DNA of 64,000 nucleotides, from assembly GCF_000971985.1 (NCBI RefSeq), contig NZ_KQ040802.1, positions 1-64,000 on the forward strand, read 5' to 3'. Position numbers and translations under genes: made by a program. Each line of letters starts with the position of its first letter. The first letter of the stretch is position 1. Below, piece after piece: positions 28,172-36,564 of this stretch. The notes under the pieces are model-generated. The model saw nothing but the letters and a program-made list of their open reading frames with translations. It was not told where the DNA came from and did no database searches. The DNA comes from Paenibacillus dauci (GTDB lineage Bacteria > Bacillota > Bacilli > Paenibacillales > Paenibacillaceae).

Positions 28172-28320
28172 GGCCTGAAATCGCCTGTTCTTAGGTGTGT
28201 CAATCTTTATGGCGACGAAGGCAGCTATATGAGCAAGTGTAACCACCCTGACCGCATGGGGATGAAGAATGGTACAGGCTCTTGGTCTGACCCTTTTCTT
28301 CGTTTAACCAGATCGTCTTT
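28172..28320 (+). pseudogene. rpmG: decayed rpmG (ribosomal protein L33) relic
   Basis: In the frame of secE this spacer reads ...LRCVNLYGDEGSYMSK, then CNHPDRMGMKNG, and ends PFLRLTR. It lines up with L33 proteins (LACTxCGDRNYxTSKNKRNHPDRMEMKK...HRETR) over most of their ~49 residues. The best match is NHPDRM-MK, and the end RxTR is kept. There is no start codon, the CxxC zinc pairs are gone, and two codons (NK/KR) seem deleted. This is exactly where rpmG sits in Bacillus (sigH-rpmG-secE-nusG). L33 sequences are recalled from family knowledge, not from a database search. A functional copy must lie elsewhere or be lost. Confidence 0.6.
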
Positions 28321-28333
28321 TGGAGGTGTAGTC

Positions 28334-28525
28334 GTGGCACGAAGCTTTAAGTCTGTGTTTTCCTTTTTCTCCGAAAGCTGGGCTGAACTTAAAAAGGTTC
28401 GCTGGCCTAATCGTAAAGAGCTGACCAACTATACTCTTATCGTTATCGGTACGATATTGTTTGTCGCCGTTTATTTTTGGGTTCTAGACATCGGCATTTC
28501 CGCTGTGATCGAAGCGATAATTTAA
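28334..28525 (+). CDS. secE: preprotein translocase subunit SecE
   Basis: A 63-residue Sec translocon subunit with one main membrane segment. The start is the GTG at 28334 with tttggaggtg just upstream; the reading frame is open far upstream, but that part carries the rpmG relic, not SecE sequence. The conserved amphipathic helix 'FFSESWAELKKVRWPNRKEL' precedes the transmembrane helix 'TLIVIGTILFVAVYFWVLDIG'. The length is normal for the short Gram-positive SecE. nusG follows at 22 nt. Confidence 0.95.
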   Translation: MARSFKSVFSFFSESWAELKKVRWPNRKELTNYTLIVIGTILFVAVYFWVLDIGISAVIEAII

Positions 28526-28547
28526 GAAGGGTTCCAGGTGGCTTGAT

Positions 28548-29081
28548 ATGGAAAAAAGATGGTACGTAGTTCATACTTATTCAGGGTATGAAAACAAGGT
28601 CAAGGCCAATTTGGAAAAACGCGTTGAGTCCATGGGCATGGAAGACAAGATTTTCCGCGTTCTTGTTCCTATGGAAGAAGAACTGGTAAACAAAGACGGC
28701 AAGAAAAAAACCGTCATGCGTAAAGTTTACCCGGGTTATGTTCTTGTTGAAATGATCCAGACTGATGATTCCTGGTATGTAGTACGCAATACACCTGGTG
28801 TAACCGGCTTTGTCGGTTCGACAGGTTCAGGCTCCAAGCCGACTGCGTTGCTGCCGGAAGAAGTGGAACAGATTCTCAAACACATGGGTATGGAAGAACC
28901 GAAGGAGCATATTGACTTCGAGGTTAAAGAATCCGTACGCATCAAAGTTGGACCGTTTGCGAATTTTGTGGGCTCCGTGGAAGAAATCTTGGTAGACAAG
29001 AGCAAGCTCAGAGTACATGTTAACATGTTCGGACGGGAAACCCCGCTTGAGCTGGATTATACTCAAGTGGAAAAGATATAG
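28548..29081 (+). CDS. nusG: transcription termination/antitermination protein NusG
   Basis: A 177-residue RNA polymerase-associated factor that affects pausing and elongation. The NGN domain covers ~1-110 ('WYVVHTYSGYENKVKANLEKR', 'VYPGYVLVEM', 'VRNTPGVTGFVG'). A C-terminal KOW domain has 'VRIKVGPFANFVGSVEEI' at ~125-175. Start: ATG after ttccaggtggcttgat. It is co-transcribed with secE and precedes L11. Confidence 0.97.
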   Translation: MEKRWYVVHTYSGYENKVKANLEKRVESMGMEDKIFRVLVPMEEELVNKDGKKKTVMRKVYPGYVLVEMIQTDDSWYVVRNTPGVTGFVGSTGSGSKPTALLPEEVEQILKHMGMEEPKEHIDFEVKESVRIKVGPFANFVGSVEEILVDKSKLRVHVNMFGRETPLELDYTQVEKI

Positions 29082-29133
29082 CAGGTTTCTAGGATGACAC
29101 GGGGATTTGAAGTGAGTCATCATTTCAGATTCT

Positions 29134-29154
29134 AACCGGTGTTTCCGGTTTTAC
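29134..29154 (+). promoter_or_regulatory. hairpin in the nusG-rplK spacer
   Basis: AACCGG and CCGGTT pair around a 5-nt loop (29134-29150) and are followed by TTTA. It resembles a weak terminator or attenuator within the 170-nt leader of rplK. Confidence 0.45.
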
Positions 29155-29251
29155 CGCATAGGCTTGAGACAGATGTTTTAAGTCGAATGCGTCGTTTTAC
29201 GTGGGAGGGCAGCGATGTCCGTCTACCACTATTCGCAAGGAGGTGTTTTAC

Positions 29252-29677
29252 ATGGCTAAAAAGGTAATCAAAATGGTAAAACTGCAAATCCCAGCTGGTA
29301 AAGCGAATCCGGCTCCTCCAGTAGGTCCGGCATTGGGTCAAGCAGGTGTCAACATCATGGCATTCTGTAAAGAGTTCAACGCTCGCACAGCAGATCAAGC
29401 AGGTTTGATCATTCCGGTTGAGATCACAGTGTTTGAAGATCGTTCTTTCACTTTCATCACAAAAACTCCACCGGCTGCAGTTCTTCTGAAAGTTGCTGCT
29501 AAGATCGAAAAAGGATCTGGCGAACCGAACAAGAAGAAAGTCGCAGTTGTTAAACGTTCCGCAGTTCGTGAAATTGCAGAACAAAAAATGCCTGACCTGA
29601 ACGCAGCTTCTATCGAAGCAGCAATGCTGATGGTTGAAGGTACAGCACGTAGCATGGGTATCACAATCGAAGACTAA
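29252..29677 (+). CDS. rplK: 50S ribosomal protein L11
   Basis: A 141-residue protein of the GTPase-associated centre, binding 23S rRNA with L10 and needed for stringent-response sensing by RelA. It starts [12 protein letters not shown] at 29252 with caaggaggtg upstream; an earlier frame start at 29201 is not conserved. The family signatures '[20 protein letters not shown]' and the C-terminal RNA-binding 'KMPDLNA...GTARSMGI' are present. L1 follows at 108 nt. Confidence 0.97.
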   Translation: MAKKVIKMVKLQIPAGKANPAPPVGPALGQAGVNIMAFCKEFNARTADQAGLIIPVEITVFEDRSFTFITKTPPAAVLLKVAAKIEKGSGEPNKKKVAVVKRSAVREIAEQKMPDLNAASIEAAMLMVEGTARSMGITIED

Positions 29678-29716
29678 TTTGTATTAGTTTTTACTGGTGT
29701 CCGCCAGGATCCAGTC

Positions 29717-29742
29717 TATGCGGAAACATTGCTTTCCGCATA
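29717..29742 (+). promoter_or_regulatory. hairpin between rplK and rplA
   Basis: tatgcggaaa (29717-29726) and tttccgcata (29733-29742) form a perfect 10-bp stem with a 6-nt loop. In this position it is a candidate L1 binding or mRNA-processing structure; that role is inferred. Confidence 0.55.
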
Positions 29743-29785
29743 TGTGGGAGGAATATCCGTTAATACCACAAAGGAGGAATAACAA

Positions 29786-30478
29786 ATGGCTAAACATGGT
29801 AAAAAATATTTGGAAGCTGTTAAGCTGATTGACAGCGAAGCAACTTACGAGCCGGCTGAAGCAGTTGCTTTGGTTAAAAAAGCAGCTACTGCAAAATTCG
29901 ACGAAACTGTTGAAGCAGCAGTACGTCTGGGTGTAGACCCTCGTAAACAAGATCAGGCTGTTCGTGGCGTCGTAGTACTGCCGCACGGTACTGGTAAAAC
30001 TCAACGTGTTCTCGTATTCGCAAAAGGCGAAAAAGCAAAAGAAGCGGAAGCTGCTGGTGCTGACTTCGTTGGCGATCAGGACATGATCAACAAAATCCAA
30101 CAAGGATGGTTCGACTTTGATGTCTGCGTAGCTACGCCGGATATGATGAGTGAAGTTGGTAAACTGGGACGTCTGCTCGGTGGTAAAGGTCTGATGCCTA
30201 ACCCTAAAGCAGGTACAGTTACTTTCGACGTTACCAAAGCTGTTCAAGAAATCAAAGCTGGTAAAATCGAATACCGTCTGGACAAAGCAGGACAAATTCA
30301 CGCGCCTATCGGTAAAGTATCGTTCTCTGAAGAGCAATTGAATGAGAACCTGCAAGCTCTGGTTGAAGCTCTTAACCGTGCTAAACCAGCTGCAGCAAAA
30401 GGTATCTACCTGAAGAACATTGCGGTATCTTCCACAATGGGACCAAGCGCACGCGTAAATGCAACAACTTACAGATAA
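29786..30478 (+). CDS. rplA: 50S ribosomal protein L1
   Basis: A 230-residue protein of the L1 stalk, binding 23S rRNA and, in many bacteria, its own mRNA as a repressor. Conserved segments seen are '[17 protein letters not shown]', '[18 protein letters not shown]' and the C-terminal '[20 protein letters not shown]'. Start: ATG after acaaaggaggaataac. It pairs with rplK; the hairpin upstream may carry the feedback site. Confidence 0.97.
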   Translation: MAKHGKKYLEAVKLIDSEATYEPAEAVALVKKAATAKFDETVEAAVRLGVDPRKQDQAVRGVVVLPHGTGKTQRVLVFAKGEKAKEAEAAGADFVGDQDMINKIQQGWFDFDVCVATPDMMSEVGKLGRLLGGKGLMPNPKAGTVTFDVTKAVQEIKAGKIEYRLDKAGQIHAPIGKVSFSEEQLNENLQALVEALNRAKPAAAKGIYLKNIAVSSTMGPSARVNATTYR

Positions 30479-30559
30479 TTAATGGTTGACAACAACCTTT
30501 ATATTTGATAATCTGTGAAAGTTGTAATTATGCTTGAACGTTGTACTTGCAATTACACT

Positions 30560-30720
30560 TGAATATGTTTAACCGTAGACAGTAGGTGCCCGTAAAGGCT
30601 TAATTTCCTACCGAGGTGTTATGATAGAATATCGGATACTCAGCGCGTAGCTTGCTGCGCCTGGTGAATCCGCTCCGTCAAGCCTTCGTCATTCTGCGGG
30701 GGCTTTTTTAATGCCCGTAG
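30560..30720 (+). promoter_or_regulatory. L10 ribosomal protein leader
   Basis: The rplJ leader contains 'gtagacagtagg', 'gcccgtaaaggc' and 'tttcctaccgagg', which match the conserved L10(L12)4-binding leader of Gram-positive bacteria. It is followed by the hairpin aagcc...ggctt and a T run (30680-30711), a probable attenuator. Excess L10-L12 complex would stop rplJ-rplL expression. Confidence 0.75.
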
Positions 30721-30784
30721 GAACTTTTCTTCCGAATCGCAAGAGGATGGAGAAAAGCAAGAATACGATCAGGAGGTGTCCAAT

Positions 30785-31288
30785 TTGGCAAACGCAAAAG
30801 TAATCCAGGCAAAACAGGAAGCGGTAGAAGTGGTTGCAGCGAAATTGCGCGAGAGCGTAACTACAGTTGTTGCTGACTATCGTGGTCTGAACGTAGCTCA
30901 AGTTACAGAACTGCGCAAGCAACTGCGTGAAGCTGGTATCGAGTTCCAAGTATTGAAAAATACACTGGTTCGTCGTGCCACTGAATCTGCTGACCTGACT
31001 GAACTGAACGAAGTACTTAGCGGTCCTACCGCTATTGCTTTCAGTAAAGACGATGCAGTAGCACCGGCTAAAATTCTGAACGATTTCGCTAAAACGAATG
31101 ACGCTCTGGAATTGAAAGGCGGCGTTGTTGAAGGACGCGTAGTAAGCGCAGAAGAAATCAAAGCACTGGCAGCTCTGCCATCCCGCGAAGGTCTCTTGTC
31201 CATGCTGCTTAGCGTACTTCAAGCTCCAGTTCGCAACTTTGCACTGGCAGTTAAAGCAGTATCCGAGAAAGAAGAGCAAAGCGCGTAA
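30785..31288 (+). CDS. rplJ: 50S ribosomal protein L10
   Basis: A 167-residue stalk base protein that anchors L7/L12 dimers to 23S rRNA. The start is the TTG at 30785, 8 nt after aggaggtg; a GTG at 30776 lies inside that ribosome binding site and is rejected. Conserved parts are '[19 protein letters not shown]' and '[12 protein letters not shown]'. The C-terminal helix ('[17 protein letters not shown]') binds L12. It is regulated by the leader upstream. Confidence 0.95.
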   Translation: MANAKVIQAKQEAVEVVAAKLRESVTTVVADYRGLNVAQVTELRKQLREAGIEFQVLKNTLVRRATESADLTELNEVLSGPTAIAFSKDDAVAPAKILNDFAKTNDALELKGGVVEGRVVSAEEIKALAALPSREGLLSMLLSVLQAPVRNFALAVKAVSEKEEQSA

Positions 31289-31382
31289 GCAATTTGCACA
31301 CTGTTCCTCACACGCCCTAGTGGCGTAAAAAATGGCTGTAATCAGCCAAACCAAAATACAACCAATTATGGAGGGTTTATAA

Positions 31383-31745
31383 ATGAGTCACGAGCAAATC
31401 CTTGAAGCCATCAAAGGCATGACTGTACTGGAACTGAATGATCTGGTAAAAGCAATCGAAGAAGAATTCGGTGTAACTGCAGCAGCTCCAGTAGCAGCAG
31501 CAGCAGCAGGCGGCGCAGCTGCAGAAGCTGAGCAAACTGAATTTGACGTAGTACTGACTTCCGCTGGTGCTTCCAAAATCAACGTAATCAAAGCAGTTCG
31601 TGAAGTAACTGGTCTGGGTCTGAAAGAAGCTAAAGAAGTAGTAGATAACGCTCCTAAAGCAATCAAAGAAGGTATTGCTAAAGAAGAAGCTGAATCCATC
31701 AAAGCTAAGCTGGAAGAAGCAGGCGCATCTGTAGAATTGAAATAA
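31383..31745 (+). CDS. rplL: 50S ribosomal protein L7/L12
   Basis: A 120-residue multicopy stalk protein that recruits translation GTPases. The N-terminal dimerisation domain is ~1-32, an Ala/Gly-rich hinge follows ([12 protein letters not shown]), and the C-terminal factor-binding domain has '[20 protein letters not shown]'. Start: ATG after tatggagggtttata. A terminator follows. Confidence 0.97.
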   Translation: MSHEQILEAIKGMTVLELNDLVKAIEEEFGVTAAAPVAAAAAGGAAAEAEQTEFDVVLTSAGASKINVIKAVREVTGLGLKEAKEVVDNAPKAIKEGIAKEEAESIKAKLEEAGASVELK

Positions 31746-31765
31746 GAGATTTTCTCTTCTTTCTT

Positions 31766-31801
31766 ACAAACCCCTTGAATCCGTTCAAGGGGTTTGTTTT
31801 A
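31766..31801 (+). terminator. terminator after rplL
   Basis: acaaaccccttgaa and ttcaaggggtttgt form a 14-bp stem with a 4-nt loop and end in tttt. It separates rplJL from rsmC and the rpoB promoter. Confidence 0.92.
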
Positions 31802-31850
31802 TAACAAAAGCAGTATAACAGGTACTATCAAGAAAGGGTGAAGGAATGAT

Positions 31851-32447
31851 ATGGGAGATCATTATTATTCCAGCCAGCCTGGCGCAGCGCATGAACGCCG
31901 TATTATTGAAGCGGAATTGCGGGGCAAGGCTTTCAAATTTATAAGTGATGCCGGAGTCTTTTCCAAAACTGGAGTAGATTATGGCAGCAGAGTGCTCATT
32001 GATGCCCTTACACTAAGTGAAGATTCCAACGTGCTGGATGTAGGTTGCGGTTATGGGCCTATTGGTCTGTCTGCTGCATGTCTGGCTACAAAAGGTCATG
32101 TAACCATGCTGGATGTAAATGCACGTGCTGTTCAGCTGGCCAAAGAGAATGCTACGCTCAATCATATTGAGAATGTAACTATTCTGGAAAGTGATTTGTT
32201 TGCAGCTGTTCAAGGACAGAAGTTTGATGTAGTGCTGACCAACCCGCCGATTCGTGCAGGGAAATCAACCGTACATGCGATCTTTGAAGAAGCAGCAACT
32301 CATTTGAAGGATGGAGGCTCTCTATGGGTCGTTATCCAGAAAAAGCAGGGGGCTCCTTCGGCCAAAGCCAAAATGGAAGAGTTGTTCACCAGTGTAGAGG
32401 AAGTTACCAAAGATAAAGGATATCGCATTTTCCAGGCGATCAAATAA
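31851..32447 (+). CDS. class I methyltransferase, RsmC/YbxB-like
   Basis: A 198-residue SAM-dependent methyltransferase, likely for 16S rRNA guanosine N2 (RsmC family; YbxB of Bacillus). Motif I is 'VLDVGCGYGPIGLSAA' at ~63-78, the acidic motif 'MLDVNARAV' follows, and the catalytic NPPI is in 'VVLTNPPIRAG'. Only the C-terminal half of full-length RsmC is represented, as is usual in Bacillota. Start: ATG at 31851 after gaaagggtgaagga. Its location between rplL and rpoB is conserved. Confidence 0.93.
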   Translation: MGDHYYSSQPGAAHERRIIEAELRGKAFKFISDAGVFSKTGVDYGSRVLIDALTLSEDSNVLDVGCGYGPIGLSAACLATKGHVTMLDVNARAVQLAKENATLNHIENVTILESDLFAAVQGQKFDVVLTNPPIRAGKSTVHAIFEEAATHLKDGGSLWVVIQKKQGAPSAKAKMEELFTSVEEVTKDKGYRIFQAIK

Positions 32448-32448
32448 A

Positions 32449-32484
32449 AAAGGCCTATTCATCGGCTAGGATGAACAGACCTTG
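32449..32484. terminator. imperfect hairpin after the RsmC-like gene
   Basis: aaggcctattcatc and gatgaacagacctt pair over about 12 of 14 positions. The + strand lacks a T run, but the other strand would have one, so terminator function is uncertain. Confidence 0.45.
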
Positions 32485-32522
32485 ACACAAACTAGGAAAC
32501 GCAAAATCAGTGAATACGCCTG

Positions 32523-32551
32523 TTGACTTAAATAGGCTAACGTGTTATCAT
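32523..32551 (+). promoter_or_regulatory. promoter of rpoB-rpoC
   Basis: TTGACT (32523-32528), a 17-nt spacer and TATCAT (32546-32551) lie ~320 nt upstream of rpoB. The long leader contains a 10-bp hairpin, TATTTCAGTT/AACTGAAATA (32662-32687). Confidence 0.7.
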
Positions 32552-32870
32552 TACAAAATGTCAGTATTAAGATGCCCTTTTTGGCTTTAGTTTTCTGTAG
32601 AATTACGAAAATTATGTACCATAAGGGTGTTTAATCTTGTCCTTAAACGTATAATAATCGGTATTTCAGTTAATTTCAACTGAAATATACGTCTGAGCTG
32701 CTGGGTCACATCCGTTGATAGCTGATGGTGCTCTTTTTTCGAGAAGATTCGATAAGAGCTTTTCTCTATTTGTGGGTGTGCGCTTCTATGTATGGACCTA
32801 TTATACGTGATCCAAACAGCAGTTCGCAATGAAATTTTTAAGTGAGTAGACATTAAGGGGTGAGTATAAG

Positions 32871-35800
32871 TTGGCAGGACATCTTGTTCAATATGGTCGA
32901 CGCACTCGGCGAAGTTATGCACGAATTAACGAAGTTCTTGAAGTACCTAACCTGATCGAAATCCAACAGAAATCTTATCAGTGGTTTTTGGATGAAGGAT
33001 TGCGTGAAATGTTCCAGGATATCTCGCCAATTCAAGATTTTACAGGCAATCTGGTGCTCGAGTTCATCGACTACAGCCTTGGTGAGCCGAAATACACAGT
33101 AGACGATGCAAAAGAGCGTGACGTTACGTATTCAGCTCCGCTGCGGGTAAAAGTCCGTCTCATCAACAAGGAAACGGGTGAAGTCAAAGAGCAGGAAGTA
33201 TTCATGGGTGATTTCCCGCTGATGACGGAAACCGGCACCTTTATCATTAACGGTGCAGAACGGGTTATTGTCAGCCAGTTGGTTCGCTCTCCCAGCGTCT
33301 ATTTCAGCACTAAAGTCGATAAAAATGGTAAAACATCATATACTGCTACCGTTATTCCTAACCGTGGCGCATGGTTGGAACTGGAGATGGATGCAAAAGA
33401 TATCGTCTATGTACGTATCGACCGCACTCGTAAGATCCCGGTAACCGTACTGCTGCGTGCACTTGGATTCGGCAGCGACGCTGAAATTCTGGACCTGCTT
33501 GGCAACGACGAATATATCCGTAATACATTAGATAAAGATAACACCGACTCTACCGAGAAAGCGCTGATCGAGATTTACGAGCGTCTTCGTCCGGGCGAGC
33601 CACCAACACTTGATAACGCCAAAAGCTTGCTTGTAGCGCGTTTCTTCGATCCAAAACGCTACGATCTTGCAAATGTAGGTCGTTACAAAATCAACAAAAA
33701 GCTTCATATCAAAAACCGTCTCTTCAACCAACGTCTGGCTGAGACGCTGATTGATACCAATACAGGTGAGATTGTAGCAGAAGCCGGACAGGTAGTAGAT
33801 CGTCGTCTCCTTGACGAGATCATGCCTTACCTTGAAGGAGATCTGAACTTCAAAACTTATCATGTAGCTGGTGGCGTACTGGATGCCAATGATATTCCAA
33901 TGCAGACGATTAATGTCTTCTCTCCGCTGGAAGATGGCAAAGTCGTATCGGTGATTGCCAACGGCACCATTGATAAATCTGTGAAGAATATTACACCGGC
34001 TGATATTATCGCATCGATCAGTTACTTCTTGAACCTGCTTCAGGGTATTGGCGATACCGATGATATTGACCATCTGGGTAACCGTCGTCTGCGTTCTGTA
34101 GGCGAACTGCTGCAGAACCAATTCCGTATTGGTCTGTCCCGTATGGAGCGTGTAGTACGCGAGAGAATGTCCATTCAGGACGCTAACGTGATTACACCAC
34201 AGGCACTGATCAACATACGTCCTGTGATTGCATCCATCAAGGAGTTCTTTGGTAGCTCCCAGCTGTCCCAGTTTATGGATCAGACCAACCCGCTCGGTGA
34301 ACTGACGCACAAACGTCGTCTGTCTGCCCTCGGACCCGGTGGTCTGACACGTGAGCGCGCAGGCTTTGAAGTCCGTGACGTACATCCGAGTCACTACGGT
34401 CGTATGTGTCCTATCGAGACTCCAGAGGGACCGAACATCGGTCTGATCAACTCCCTGTCCACGTTCGCACGTATCAATGAGTATGGCTTCATCGAAGCAC
34501 CATACCGTCGTGTAGATCCGAACACCAATCGGGTAACTGATCAGATTGATTACCTGACTGCGGATGAGGAAGACAACTATGTAGTAGCTCAGGCGAATGC
34601 GGTCCTGAACGAAGACGGTACTTTTGCAGAAGAAATGGTAATCAGCCGTTACAACAAACAGGCCGATAACATTCTTCCTATGCCAAGAGAACGTGTTGAC
34701 TATATGGACGTATCTCCAAAACAGGTTGTATCTGTTGCGACAGCATTGATTCCGTTCCTGGAAAACGATGACTCCAACCGTGCTCTGATGGGTTCCAACA
34801 TGCAGCGTCAGGCGGTACCTTTGCTTATTCCTAAGGCACCACTTGTCGGTACAGGTATGGAACACAAAGCAGCCAAGGATTCCGGCGTATGTATCGTAAC
34901 CAAACACGACGGTATCATCGAACGTTCTACTGCTAGCGAGATTACACTGCGCCGTATTGAGATTGTAGACGGCAAAGAAGTTAAAGGTGATCTCATTAAG
35001 TATAAATTACACAAATTCATGAGATCTAACCAAGGTACTGCCATCAATCAGCGTCCAATCGTTAAAACGGGCGACGTTGTGAAGAAAGGCGATATCCTGG
35101 CAGATGGTCCATCCACAGAGATGGGCGAGATCGCTCTGGGACGTAACGTAGTCGTAGCATTTATGACCTGGGAAGGTTATAACTACGAGGATGCGATCCT
35201 GCTGAGCGAGAAACTCGTAAAAGAAGATGTGTACACTTCCATCCATATTGAAGAATATGAATCCGAAGCTCGTGATACGAAGCTCGGTCCGGAAGAAATC
35301 ACACGCGATATTCCTAACGTGGGTGAAGATGCACTGAAAAATCTCGACGAGCGCGGTATCATCCGCATCGGTGCCGAGATTGCTGCCGGCGATATTCTCG
35401 TTGGTAAAGTAACACCTAAGGGTGTAACCGAACTGACAGCAGAAGAACGCCTACTGCATGCGATCTTTGGTGAAAAAGCACGAGAAGTTCGCGACACCAG
35501 CCTTCGCGTACCACACGGTACAGATGGTATTGTCGTAGACGTTAAAGTGTTCACCAGAGAAAACGGCGACGAGTTGCCACCAGGTGTAAATCATCTGGTA
35601 CGTGTATACATCGCGCAAAAACGTAAAATCTCCGAAGGCGATAAAATGGCGGGACGTCACGGTAACAAAGGTGTCGTTGCACGTATTCTGCCGGAAGAAG
35701 ATATGCCGTTTATGCCAGATGGTACACCGGTACAGGTAGTACTGAATCCACTGGGCGTACCTTCCCGTATGAACATCGGTCAGATTCTCGAAGTCCATAT

Positions 35801-36416
35801 CGGTATGGCAGCGATGAAGCTTGGTATTCACGTCGCTACACCGGTCTTTGACGGAGCGAATGAGTATGATGTATTCGATACGATGGAAGAAGCTGGTATG
35901 CAGCGTAACGGTAAGACTATCCTTTACGATGGAAGAACCGGTGACGAGTTCGAGCGTGAAGTTACAGTCGGCGTTATGCACATGATCAAACTGGCGCACA
36001 TGGTTGATGATAAAATCCATGCTCGTTCCACAGGTCCTTACTCTCTCGTTACACAACAGCCGCTGGGTGGTAAAGCTCAGTTCGGTGGTCAGCGTTTCGG
36101 GGAGATGGAAGTATGGGCGCTGGAAGCTTATGGCGCTGCTTATACTCTGCAAGAGATCCTTACTGTCAAATCCGATGATGTCGTTGGTCGTGTGAAAACG
36201 TACGAATCCATCGTGAAAGGCGAAAACGTTCCTGAACCGGGCGTTCCTGAATCTTTCAAAGTATTGATCAAGGAGCTGCAAAGCTTGGGTATGGACGTTA
36301 AGATTCTCAATGAAGATGAAAATGAAATTGAGATGAGAGAGCTGGATGACGAGGAAGAGAACACCAATGATAAACTGAGCCTCAACCTTGAAGGTTCAGA
36401 AGTCGGCGTAGATTAA
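32871..36416 (+). CDS. rpoB: RNA polymerase beta subunit
   Basis: The 1181-residue catalytic beta subunit. It starts at TTG (32871) after aaggggtgag. Conserved blocks include the N-terminal '[20 protein letters not shown]', the rifampicin-region '[17 protein letters not shown]...[15 protein letters not shown]', and the C-terminal '[22 protein letters not shown]'. An acidic tail ([11 protein letters not shown]) ends the protein, as in other Bacillota. It is co-transcribed with rpoC across a 148-nt structured spacer. Confidence 0.98.
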   Translation: MAGHLVQYGRRTRRSYARINEVLEVPNLIEIQQKSYQWFLDEGLREMFQDISPIQDFTGNLVLEFIDYSLGEPKYTVDDAKERDVTYSAPLRVKVRLINKETGEVKEQEVFMGDFPLMTETGTFIINGAERVIVSQLVRSPSVYFSTKVDKNGKTSYTATVIPNRGAWLELEMDAKDIVYVRIDRTRKIPVTVLLRALGFGSDAEILDLLGNDEYIRNTLDKDNTDSTEKALIEIYERLRPGEPPTLDNAKSLLVARFFDPKRYDLANVGRYKINKKLHIKNRLFNQRLAETLIDTNTGEIVAEAGQVVDRRLLDEIMPYLEGDLNFKTYHVAGGVLDANDIPMQTINVFSPLEDGKVVSVIANGTIDKSVKNITPADIIASISYFLNLLQGIGDTDDIDHLGNRRLRSVGELLQNQFRIGLSRMERVVRERMSIQDANVITPQALINIRPVIASIKEFFGSSQLSQFMDQTNPLGELTHKRRLSALGPGGLTRERAGFEVRDVHPSHYGRMCPIETPEGPNIGLINSLSTFARINEYGFIEAPYRRVDPNTNRVTDQIDYLTADEEDNYVVAQANAVLNEDGTFAEEMVISRYNKQADNILPMPRERVDYMDVSPKQVVSVATALIPFLENDDSNRALMGSNMQRQAVPLLIPKAPLVGTGMEHKAAKDSGVCIVTKHDGIIERSTASEITLRRIEIVDGKEVKGDLIKYKLHKFMRSNQGTAINQRPIVKTGDVVKKGDILADGPSTEMGEIALGRNVVVAFMTWEGYNYEDAILLSEKLVKEDVYTSIHIEEYESEARDTKLGPEEITRDIPNVGEDALKNLDERGIIRIGAEIAAGDILVGKVTPKGVTELTAEERLLHAIFGEKAREVRDTSLRVPHGTDGIVVDVKVFTRENGDELPPGVNHLVRVYIAQKRKISEGDKMAGRHGNKGVVARILPEEDMPFMPDGTPVQVVLNPLGVPSRMNIGQILEVHIGMAAMKLGIHVATPVFDGANEYDVFDTMEEAGMQRNGKTILYDGRTGDEFEREVTVGVMHMIKLAHMVDDKIHARSTGPYSLVTQQPLGGKAQFGGQRFGEMEVWALEAYGAAYTLQEILTVKSDDVVGRVKTYESIVKGENVPEPGVPESFKVLIKELQSLGMDVKILNEDENEIEMRELDDEEENTNDKLSLNLEGSEVGVD

Positions 36417-36443
36417 TATCACTTATTCATGATTCCCAACATT

Positions 36444-36494
36444 GTCTGATGAAGGTAGACCGGAGCATTTCCGGTCTATCCTCATTCATCAGAC
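36444..36494 (+). promoter_or_regulatory. long stem-loop between rpoB and rpoC
   Basis: Outer arms GTCTGATGAA (36444-36453) and TTCATCAGAC (36485-36494) pair exactly over 10 bp. Inner arms tagaccgg and ccggtcta pair over 8 bp. The spacer would fold as one two-part helix. No T run follows, so it is not a simple terminator; an mRNA processing or pausing element is possible. Confidence 0.6.
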
Positions 36495-36564
36495 GGTGCG
36501 TTGGGATTTGTGCGGAATACAGAGCTTTACAATAAATAGGATTTGGCCTTAGGAGGGGTGTCTC

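Noticed and set aside
28037..28333. N-terminal extension of SecE
   Set aside because: The frame is open but contains the promoter and the rpmG relic. A GTG with a strong ribosome binding site at 28334 gives the normal SecE length.
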